In this document: positions 6,223-11,048 of the stretch, piece by piece | Layout of the letters: each line of letters starts with the position of its first letter | How positions within the stretch are numbered: position 1 is the stretch's first letter | From: Natrinema soli | Lineage (GTDB): Archaea > Halobacteriota > Halobacteria > Halobacteriales > Natrialbaceae | Length of the DNA: 11,506 nucleotides | Assembly: GCF_028618695.1 (NCBI RefSeq) | Contig: NZ_JAQIVI010000315.1 | Location: 1 to 11,506 of the forward strand | Reading direction: 5' to 3' | Translations under genes and position numbers: made by a program | The notes under the pieces: model-generated | Seen by the model: only the letters and a program-made list of their open reading frames with translations | Told to the model about the DNA's origin: nothing | Databases searched by the model: none

Positions 6223-7503
6223 TCACGCGATGGGGACGACGCGGAAGACTCCGCCCCCGCCGGTACCCATGCCGAGCGCGTACACCTCTCCCTCGTCGTC
6301 GCGACCGAAGGAGAGCAGCCGCTCGAGGGTCGTCCCGCCGTCGATCTCGAGGACGGTGGACGACCACAGTTCGTCACCGTCGTCGGGTCGAGTGGCGGCG
6401 AACAGCCGCCCCTCGGGAAGGAAGTCGCCGAAGACGTACGCGCCCTCCAGTTCTGGAAGTGTCGAACCGCGGTAGACGTAGCCACCGATGACCGACACGC
6501 CGCTGACCGCCGATTCCGTCGGCGGGTGCGGATACTCGATGATCGGATCGTGGAACGGCTCGCCGCCGCCGTCGCGTTCGGCGGCGCGGTCCGGACAGGT
6601 CTCCTCCCGGTAGCAGTGGGTCCCCTCTCTGACGTTCCAGCCGTAGTTCCCGCCCTTCTCGAGGCGGTTCACTTCCTCGTAGTCGTTCTCGCCGACGTCC
6701 GCGACGAAGCAGTCGCCGTCGTCGAACGACAGCCGCCAGGGGTTCCGAAAGCCCCACGCGTAGTACTCGTCGAAGCCGGCCCGGCCGACCAGCGGGTTGT
6801 CGTCGGGGACGGCGTACGCTCGATCGGCCGTCCGATCGTCGACGTCGAGTCGCAGAATGCTTCCCAGGAAATCCGTCGTGACGTCTTGACCGCCGCCGCC
6901 ACCGCCGCCGCCCGTGCCGATGCTGACATAGAGGAACCCGTCCGGTCCGAACGCGAGATCGCCGCCGTTGTGGAAGTCCGCCGGTTGGGGGATCTCGAGG
7001 ACGACGCGTCCGGTGTCTCGGCGAACCCTCCTGCCGTCGTCGGTCGCCCGGAACGACGCGAGGATCCCCGTGTGGTCGAAATCCGCCGGCGTTCCGGACT
7101 GACGCGATGCGCTGAAGTGGACGAACAGCCGGCGGTTCTCGGCGAAATTCGGCTGTAGTGTCATACCCAGTAACCCTCGTTCGCCGCCGGTAACGATCGT
7201 CTCGCGGAGATCGAGCAACGGCTCCTCACGGAGTCCGTCCGATTCGTGAACGTAAATGCGGCCACCGCGATCGGCGACGTATCGCCGGTCAGAACCGGGG
7301 GCGAACTCGAGCGCCAGCGGCATCCTCAGTCCGTCGACCAGCGTCTCGAGGCCGACTGCGTTCGGTACTCGATCGATCGCGTCCAGTGCGTTCGCTGCCG
7401 CAGGCTCGCCGGCTCGAGACCGTCTCGCGAAGCCGGCGAGCCCAGCCGTCGCGCCGACGGTCGCACCCGTCAGGAACCGCCGTCGGCTGGTGAGGGGTTC
7501 CAT
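6223..7503 (-). CDS. Tat-exported PQQ-dependent sugar dehydrogenase-like protein
   Basis: This 426-residue protein starts with a twin-arginine signal: SRRRFLTG at 6-13, a hydrophobic Ala/Gly stretch to about 25, then a likely processing area near AGEPAAA (31-37). The rest resembles the six-bladed propeller of soluble glucose/sorbosone dehydrogenases, which oxidise sugars with pyrroloquinoline quinone outside the membrane. Family segments are GGERGLLGM (106-114), FHNGGDLAFGPDGFLYVSIGTGG (177-199), GFRNPWRLSFD (251-261), VGENDYEEVN (270-279) and NYGWNVREG (286-294). His178 is where the catalytic base of soluble glucose dehydrogenase is expected. Eight consecutive glycines (198-205) replace the usual loop after blade residues IGTG. 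Whether this host makes or scavenges PQQ cannot be seen here, and the substrate may not be glucose. It may be lipid-free and secreted, since no lipobox Cys follows the signal. Confidence 0.88.
   Translation of the reverse strand: MEPLTSRRRFLTGATVGATAGLAGFARRSRAGEPAAANALDAIDRVPNAVGLETLVDGLRMPLALEFAPGSDRRYVADRGGRIYVHESDGLREEPLLDLRETIVTGGERGLLGMTLQPNFAENRRLFVHFSASRQSGTPADFDHTGILASFRATDDGRRVRRDTGRVVLEIPQPADFHNGGDLAFGPDGFLYVSIGTGGGGGGGGQDVTTDFLGSILRLDVDDRTADRAYAVPDDNPLVGRAGFDEYYAWGFRNPWRLSFDDGDCFVADVGENDYEEVNRLEKGGNYGWNVREGTHCYREETCPDRAAERDGGGEPFHDPIIEYPHPPTESAVSGVSVIGGYVYRGSTLPELEGAYVFGDFLPEGRLFAATRPDDGDELWSSTVLEIDGGTTLERLLSFGRDDEGEVYALGMGTGGGGVFRVVPIA
6890..6917. repeat. CCG/GGC-rich microsatellite encoding a polyglycine run
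   Basis: Near-uniform CCG/CCA triplets on the plus strand encode Gly198-205 of the sugar dehydrogenase on the minus strand. A simple triplet run inside a gene can change length by replication slippage without shifting the frame. Confidence 0.6.
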
Positions 7504-7528
7504 GGTGGGGTTCGTACAGCCTCGAGGG

Positions 7529-7537
7529 GGATATAGA
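7529..7537 (-). promoter_or_regulatory. TATA-like element for the sugar dehydrogenase gene
   Basis: The plus strand reads GGATATAGA (minus TCTATATCC), centred about 30 nt upstream of ATG 7503. The 168-bp gap 7504-7671 holds this element and a small hairpin at its far end, and no gene that I can see. Confidence 0.6.
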
Positions 7538-7661
7538 CCTCTCCGGTCGAGATGAACGCTGTTCGCACTCGGAGATTCAGGATCGCGTTGCCGAGGCGTC
7601 GGTGACCGCGCCGCTATTCGTCGATGAGTCGGGGCGAGCGATCGGTTCCCGTTTCGTTCAT

Positions 7662-7680
7662 ACGGACCGTCTCAGTCCGT
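7662..7680. terminator. Small hairpin around the stop codon of the acidic hypothetical gene
   Basis: ACGGAC (7662-7667) pairs perfectly with GTCCGT (7675-7680) across a 7-nt loop that contains the stop codon of the minus-strand gene. It may affect transcript ends, but no T-rich tract follows on the minus strand, so the terminator role is tentative. Confidence 0.3.
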
Positions 7681-8256
7681 GATGAACTTGTTGTCCCGCC
7701 AGTTGACGCCGCCCTCGCCCGAGCCGTGGTCGCGGGGGCCTTCGACGACTTCGATGTCGGCCGGCCGGGGTTCGCCGTCGACGATCCGGGTCGCCTCGAG
7801 GTCGCCGTCGCGATCCGAGATCGCCGTCAGGGTGCCCTTCTCGGCCGCTTCGGCGATCTCACAGAGAACGAGGAACATCTCGTATTGCAACAGCGAGTTC
7901 TGGAGGACGGTCTCTCGGTCGCCCTTGAAGGCGGCGAACTCGACGAGTTCGGATTCGATCTCTTCTTCCTCTTCCTCGTCCCAGCTGAAGGACTTCTGTC
8001 GCCGCTCGTCGGGATCTTCCTCGTAGACCCGATTTTCCGTGACGCTGGCCTTGAGCTGTGCCGTCGGCGTGTACTTGCTGACGGACTGGTCCTCGGCGAC
8101 GGCCTTGAGAATCAGCGTATTGTTCCGTCGCGTGATTTCGACGTCGTTGATCCCGTCAGGGTACTTCGCCTCGTCGATGTGCTCGCGAAGGTCTTCGAGG
8201 GGCAGTTCGAGTGTCGAGTGCAGCCGATATACGTGTCTGGATTCCTCTGTTGACAT
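7672..8256 (-). CDS. Acidic conserved hypothetical protein, haloarchaeal type
   Basis: This gene encodes 194 residues with no signal peptide or membrane segment, so it should be cytoplasmic. The N-terminal part (8-75; HVYRLHSTLELPLEDLREHI, DVEITRRNNTLILKAVAED, YTPTAQLKASV) looks like an alternating beta/alpha domain. A run of six Glu (94-99) and Asp/Glu-rich flanks link it to a helical part (100-142). The tail is polar and Gly-rich (170-194) and ends FITD. It has the look of a conserved haloarchaeal domain of unknown function; I cannot assign an activity, and no catalytic or metal motif stands out. Its length and even composition argue for a real gene. A good TATA-like element 50-60 nt upstream implies a leader of about 30 nt without a Shine-Dalgarno sequence. 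Confidence 0.8.
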   Translation of the reverse strand: MSTEESRHVYRLHSTLELPLEDLREHIDEAKYPDGINDVEITRRNNTLILKAVAEDQSVSKYTPTAQLKASVTENRVYEEDPDERRQKSFSWDEEEEEEIESELVEFAAFKGDRETVLQNSLLQYEMFLVLCEIAEAAEKGTLTAISDRDGDLEATRIVDGEPRPADIEVVEGPRDHGSGEGGVNWRDNKFITD

Positions 8257-8306
8257 TGTGGGGAGGTGTGTACGGCGATAGTCGTGGTCTGTTCATACGT
8301 GGGCGT

Positions 8307-8320
8307 GACTTATATGACCT
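8307..8320 (-). promoter_or_regulatory. Promoter of the acidic hypothetical gene, with a short untranslated leader
   Basis: The minus strand reads AGGTCATATAAGTC. Transcription about 26 nt downstream would start near 8287 and leave a leader of about 30 nt before ATG 8256. The bases next to the ATG are C-rich and carry no Shine-Dalgarno match. This promoter differs in spacing from the leaderless ones elsewhere in the window. Confidence 0.55.
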
Positions 8321-8374
8321 GCTATTAAATGTGTGAAATATCAACCATGATAAACGAATTGACGTATTCGTCCG

Positions 8375-8719
8375 TTACGCGCCGTTGAGCGTCTCAGCGA
8401 GCTCATTACGCTCCTCGAGTTCCTCGAGGATGTCGGAGCCGCCGACGAATTCGCCGTCGACGAACGTCTGCGGGATGGTCTCCCAGTCGCTACGTTCGGA
8501 CAGCGCCCCCCGGAACTCGTCGAGCGACTCGAGAACGTCGACGGTCTCGAACTCGTCGCGGTGCTGGTCGATCAGCCCGAGCGCCTTGCGGGAGTAGCCA
8601 CACTGGGGCATCAGTTCGGTTCCCTTCATGAAGAGTACGACCTCGTTCTCCTCGAGCGCCTCGGCGACCTGCTCGTTGACCTCCTCCTGATCGAGACCTT
8701 GATTCGGTGGGAATTCCAT
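8375..8719 (-). CDS. Monothiol-type glutaredoxin family protein
   Basis: This 114-residue protein has a glutaredoxin domain of the monothiol (Grx4/GrxD) type, known for iron-sulfur cluster carriage and thiol redox work. Lys32 (FMKGT) and Cys40 in PQCGYSRKAL form the active site, which is CGYS where the family usually has CGFS. TIPQTFVDGEFVGGSDIL (81-98) supplies the cis-Pro83 turn and the GGSD thiol-cofactor-binding motif. Haloarchaea generally carry gamma-glutamylcysteine instead of glutathione, so the physiological thiol is an open point. ATG 8719 starts about 23 residues before the domain, and a TATA-like element lies 28 nt upstream. An earlier in-frame start at 8836 would run through the promoter and a tandem repeat and is rejected. 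A short acidic helix (9-24) precedes the domain. Confidence 0.9.
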   Translation of the reverse strand: MEFPPNQGLDQEEVNEQVAEALEENEVVLFMKGTELMPQCGYSRKALGLIDQHRDEFETVDVLESLDEFRGALSERSDWETIPQTFVDGEFVGGSDILEELEERNELAETLNGA

Positions 8720-8742
8720 ACTCGCCTGTACGGCAGTGAGGG

Positions 8743-8751
8743 GGATATGCC
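8743..8751 (-). promoter_or_regulatory. TATA-like element that fixes the glutaredoxin start
   Basis: The plus strand reads GGATATGCC (minus GGCATATCC), centred about 28 nt before ATG 8719. It makes the message leaderless and excludes the upstream in-frame ATG at 8836. Confidence 0.55.
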
Positions 8752-8794
8752 TTGCGTCCTCGGCACTCTCGATGTCGGAACTGCGGCCTGTTGC

Positions 8795-8880
8795 GTGAAC
8801 GAACGGAGCAAGGCAGGTACGGGGCAGCGTAGGCACGGAGCAGGGCAGGCACGGGGCAGGGCAGAAACGGTGGCGGGCAG
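8795..8880. repeat. Imperfect 16-bp tandem repeat, about five copies
   Basis: Five 16-bp units run head to tail at 8795, 8811, 8827, 8843 and 8859, followed by a partial unit (8875-8880). The best copy is GGGCAGGCACGGGGCA (8843-8858). The most constant part is ACGG(A/G)GCA at the unit end. The block is purine-rich on the plus strand and lies between the glutaredoxin promoter and the stop of the next minus-strand gene. It shows no palindrome within a unit and does not look like CRISPR, as there are no spacers. Confidence 0.8.
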
Positions 8881-8902
8881 AAGGTGTATCGCGAGTGCTG
8901 GC

Positions 8903-9700
8903 TCAGTCCGCCGCCGCGGGCGTCTCGAGCACGTCCACTTTCTCGGCGCTGTAGCCGAAGACGTCCCGGTAGCCGTTCGACGACATGAGGACCGGATAGA
9001 ACGACTCGTCGGCGACCTGCTTCTCGCCGTCGGCGGCGGCGAACGGCGCGCCGGCCTCGACCTCCGTGAAGTTCTCGACGAACACTTCGTAGGTGTCGGC
9101 CTGATCCTTGCGGATGACGTCGGTGAGCCGGTAGACCGGCAGGTCGCGGCGGACGGTGTCGCCGGGCAACGCGCCCACTGCGGTGAGGAACGATCGCGTC
9201 AGTCGGTCGGCGTTCTCGGCGGCCGTCTCCGATCCCTGTAGTCCGCACTCGACTTCGATGGTGTCGATCGAGGAGAAGAGTCGTCCCTCCGCGAAGTTAC
9301 TCGTCTCGACCATCGCCGCGACTGGCAGTTGCGGGACGATATCTTTGGCCGTCTCGTTGACCCCGTTAACGATCGCGAAGGGGTCGGCGTGGCTCTGCGT
9401 GGAGTGCATCGAGAAGGTCAGACAGCCGTCGAGTTCATCGACGAGTTCGTGCGCGAGCCGTCCCTCGTGCGTCTTCGCGTCCGGACTGCCGGGGAACGCG
9501 CGGTTGAGATCCTCGTCGACGAACCGCACCTGTCGCTCGAGCGCTGCTTCGTTGGCGACGATGAGTTTGACGGGCCGTTCGACGGTCGGGCGGTCGTCGA
9601 GGAGGCGTTCGATCGCTCGGACGCCACAGGGTTCGTCCCCGTGGACGCCCGCCACGACTGCGATTTCCGGCGTTCCCGACCCCAGCTGTGCAACTCTCAT
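8903..9700 (-). CDS. Succinylglutamate desuccinylase/aspartoacylase-family zinc hydrolase
   Basis: This 265-residue protein belongs to the M14-like AstE/AspA carboxypeptidase-fold group, which hydrolyses N-acyl amino acids with one zinc. The zinc ligands are visible: His20 and Glu23 in GVHGDEPCG and His99 in FSMHSTQ. DLNRAFPG (64-71) carries the substrate-binding Asn-Arg pair, and Glu151 in IEVECG is the likely catalytic acid/base. A C-terminal beta-rich region (from about 190; VYRLTDVI...YEVFVENF) follows the catalytic domain, as is common in the family. The acyl amino acid used is not predictable from sequence, so neither aspartoacylase nor desuccinylase should be asserted. ATG 9700 begins directly at the first beta strand. 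No clear TATA-like element sits at -28. CTAG lies three bases before the ATG. Confidence 0.87.
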   Translation of the reverse strand: MRVAQLGSGTPEIAVVAGVHGDEPCGVRAIERLLDDRPTVERPVKLIVANEAALERQVRFVDEDLNRAFPGSPDAKTHEGRLAHELVDELDGCLTFSMHSTQSHADPFAIVNGVNETAKDIVPQLPVAAMVETSNFAEGRLFSSIDTIEVECGLQGSETAAENADRLTRSFLTAVGALPGDTVRRDLPVYRLTDVIRKDQADTYEVFVENFTEVEAGAPFAAADGEKQVADESFYPVLMSSNGYRDVFGYSAEKVDVLETPAAAD

Positions 9701-9819
9701 TACTAGTTAGTTCGGCTGAAAGGGCAAAGGCAATTCGGTCTTTCACAGCGTCGACCGATCGCGGACCGCGTTCGGCTCTTCGTTCGAACGGACTCGAGCA
9801 CGACCGCGACACGCTTCGA

Positions 9820-9861
9820 ATCGCCTCACTCCTCGAGCGAACCGTCTCACTCCTCCAGCGA
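9820..9861 (-). repeat. In-frame 21-bp tandem duplication across the DUF309 stop codon
   Basis: On the minus strand, 9861-9841 and 9840-9820 are two copies of a 21-bp unit with 18 matches. Each copy carries codons for Ser-Leu-Glu-Glu followed by TGA. The second copy is in the same frame, so it supplies a back-up stop; readthrough of the first TGA would add Asp-Gly-Ser-Leu-Glu-Glu. Confidence 0.75.
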
Positions 9862-10332
9862 GTCGGCGTACTCGTACTCGACGGCTCGAGCGGCCGGTCG
9901 CTCGTCGTCCAGCCGTATTCGCCAGCCGTCAATAGAGGCCGGTTCCTCGAGGGCGTTCGTGAGCGCGGTCCGGACTGCGAGCACATCGACTCCGTAGTAG
10001 TCGTTCGGGACACCGTGGAGGTACTGCAGCGCGGTCTCGAAGAGGCTCCGCATGCCGTCGTCGTTCTCGAAATCGACGTGTTTGTAGGCCCCCGCAGCCA
10101 CCTGGACCATTCCGTGGCAGAACTTGCTCTCCGTGGTGCCGGCCCCGTAGTTGTACCATTCGGCCTCGAAACAGTCGTGGGACTCGTGGTACGCGCTGTC
10201 GTTGAACAGCCGAACGCCGCTGTCGGTCGCCCGGCGCAGCGTCGCGTGCTCCCAGCGACCCGCGGACGGATCCCAGCCCGTCGGGTTCCCGGCCGGCGGC
10301 TCGACGGTGGGGTCGCGGGTGTGGTCGTCCAT
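9847..10332 (-). CDS. DUF309 domain protein
   Basis: This 161-residue cytoplasmic protein has the DUF309 signature: [16 protein letters not shown] (48-63), in which His49, Glu50, His52 and Glu56 line up as a possible metal site, followed by [13 protein letters not shown] (73-85) with His73 and His85. DUF309 is a helical family of unknown biochemical role found in bacteria and archaea. The C-terminal half ([22 protein letters not shown]) is also family-like. I chose ATG 10332 (MDDHTRDP). An in-frame ATG at 10383 would add 17 residues, but the only TATA-like element is centred 22 nt before it, which puts the expected transcript start just inside that codon. Longer frames that run back through the zinc-ribbon and tRNA genes are artefacts. 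The gene is divergent from 10435-10563. Confidence 0.85.
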   Translation of the reverse strand: MDDHTRDPTVEPPAGNPTGWDPSAGRWEHATLRRATDSGVRLFNDSAYHESHDCFEAEWYNYGAGTTESKFCHGMVQVAAGAYKHVDFENDDGMRSLFETALQYLHGVPNDYYGVDVLAVRTALTNALEEPASIDGWRIRLDDERPAARAVEYEYADSLEE

Positions 10333-10399
10333 ATCACTGTCGAGGGCCGAGAGACGGGTAATTCCGTCGATTACGCGCCTCATAGCGTTAGTAAGCACC

Positions 10400-10409
10400 G
10401 TATTTATCC
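10400..10409. promoter_or_regulatory. TATA-like element shared by two divergent genes
   Basis: GTATTTATCC reads as TATTTAT on the plus strand and ATAAATA on the minus strand. It is about 30 nt before ATG 10435 (plus) and would give a minus-strand start near 10379, leaving a leader of about 46 nt to ATG 10332. It is the only strong AT-rich block in the 102-bp gap. Confidence 0.5.
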
Positions 10410-10434
10410 CGATACGTACCCCATACCGAACTAG

Positions 10435-10563
10435 ATGGTCCAGCCCTACGGCCGCTGTCAGCACTGTGGGGAGCGCCTCTACGCGCACATCGAGGGCGGA
10501 TACCAGTGTCTGAACTGCGGTCGGCGGTACACCGAGGAGGCCCTCGAGGAGCAGATGGCCTGA
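10435..10563 (+). CDS. 42-residue zinc-ribbon microprotein
   Basis: ATG 10435 opens a 42-codon frame that ends with TGA at 10561-10563. The protein carries two CxxC knuckles: Cys8-x2-Cys11 (CQHCGERLY) and Cys25-x2-Cys28 (CLNCGRRY). The 13-residue spacing between knuckles, the Gly after each second Cys and the paired aromatic residues are the standard zinc-ribbon pattern. A short acidic helix ([10 protein letters not shown]) ends it. The pattern is too specific to be chance, and a TATA-like element lies about 30 nt upstream, so I regard it as a real gene. The function is unknown; stand-alone ribbons this small often act as nucleic-acid or protein adaptors. CTAG directly precedes the ATG. Confidence 0.82.
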   Translation: MVQPYGRCQHCGERLYAHIEGGYQCLNCGRRYTEEALEEQMA

Positions 10564-10642
10564 ACTGACGGGACGACCTCGGTTGGAGAATTCTCGTCGG
10601 TCCTCGAGCGAGTTGATGCGCAGCCTCGCTTCCAGTACCGTT

Positions 10643-10677
10643 TTGCAGATCCGTTTCGGCGTTGCAGACCCGGTTCG
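10643..10677. repeat. 19-bp-period direct repeat upstream of the tRNA gene
   Basis: TTGCAGATCCGTTTCG (10643-10658) and TTGCAGACCCGGTTCG (10662-10677) match at 14 of 16 positions. They lie about 90-120 bp before tRNA-Leu in a non-coding stretch. Apart from this repeat and the tRNA promoter, I see nothing in 10564-10766. Confidence 0.45.
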
Positions 10678-10729
10678 ACGCGTTTCGGTATCGGTGGGGA
10701 TCCGATGCGAAACCGGACGGGAATCGGAC

Positions 10730-10738
10730 GATTTAACC
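10730..10738 (+). promoter_or_regulatory. TATA-like element of the tRNA-Leu gene
   Basis: GATTTAACC is centred about 32 nt before the first tRNA base, so transcription would start a few bases upstream of the mature 5' end, as is usual for archaeal tRNA genes. Confidence 0.6.
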
Positions 10739-10766
10739 CCTGCGACGGTCTGAGACAGAGATGCGT

Positions 10767-10849
10767 GCGAGGGTAGCCAAGCGGTCAACGGCGGCGGACT
10801 CAAGATCCGCTCTCGTAGGAGTTCGTGGGTTCGATCCCCTCCCCTCGCA
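10767..10849 (+). tRNA. tRNA-Leu (anticodon CAA)
   Basis: The 83-nt gene folds as a type II tRNA. The acceptor stem is GCGAGGG (10767-10773) with CCCTCGC (10842-10848) and discriminator A10849. The D stem is GCC/GGC (10776-10778 with 10790-10792). The anticodon stem is GCGGA/TCCGC around loop CTCAAGA, which gives anticodon CAA at 10801-10803, reading UUG. The long variable arm (10811-10824) has a CTC/GAG stem, as expected for leucine. The T loop is TTCGATC (10830-10836). The T stem has four G-C pairs and one T-T mismatch (10826 with 10840). CCA is not encoded, and there is no intron. Protein-like frames that cross this gene on the minus strand are artefacts. Confidence 0.95.
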
Positions 10850-10859
10850 CTCACCACAG

Positions 10860-10891
10860 TGCGCGGCAAGACGGAGCGTCTTGCCCTCGCA
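10860..10891 (+). terminator. Long hairpin directly downstream of tRNA-Leu
   Basis: GGCAAGACG (10865-10873) pairs perfectly with CGTCTTGCC (10877-10885) over a GAG loop, and TGCG (10860-10863) with CGCA (10888-10891) extends the stem past a small internal loop. It starts 11 nt after the tRNA end. It could be a transcript-end or processing structure, though no T-run follows. Its 3' arm contains CCCTCGCA (10884-10891), an exact copy of the last eight bases of the tRNA. Confidence 0.5.
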
Positions 10892-11048
10892 AACTTCTGA
10901 CGCCGACATACCCTGACCGAGCAACCGCTACAGCGACTGGCTCATCGAGCGTGGCCGTCGAAAGCCGGTACCGCTCGAGGGGCCCGACGACGGCGGCTCG
11001 AGGCGTACAGTACGATCACTTTTCACCCCCGAACGACGAGGATGGGCC

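Noticed and set aside
271..7503. AKR, AGE epimerase, SDR and PQQ dehydrogenase as one sugar-catabolism cluster
   Set aside because: The genes face different directions, have separate promoters and are interleaved with unrelated genes; a shared theme is not evidence of one pathway.
8720..8836. An upstream in-frame extension of the glutaredoxin gene
   Set aside because: It would translate part of the 16-bp tandem repeat and the TATA-like element; the family's own N-terminus starts at 8719.
8795..8880. The repeat block as a CRISPR array
   Set aside because: The units are directly adjacent with no spacers, are only 16 bp, and no cas gene is present.
10333..10869. A long N-terminal extension of the DUF309 gene
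   Set aside because: It would run antisense through the zinc-ribbon gene and tRNA-Leu and through the promoter region. The DUF309-like sequence begins only after 10332.
10733..10924. A minus-strand open frame across tRNA-Leu
   Set aside because: It contains the reverse complement of the tRNA (the [13 protein letters not shown] string often mis-annotated as protein next to tRNAs) and has no independent support.
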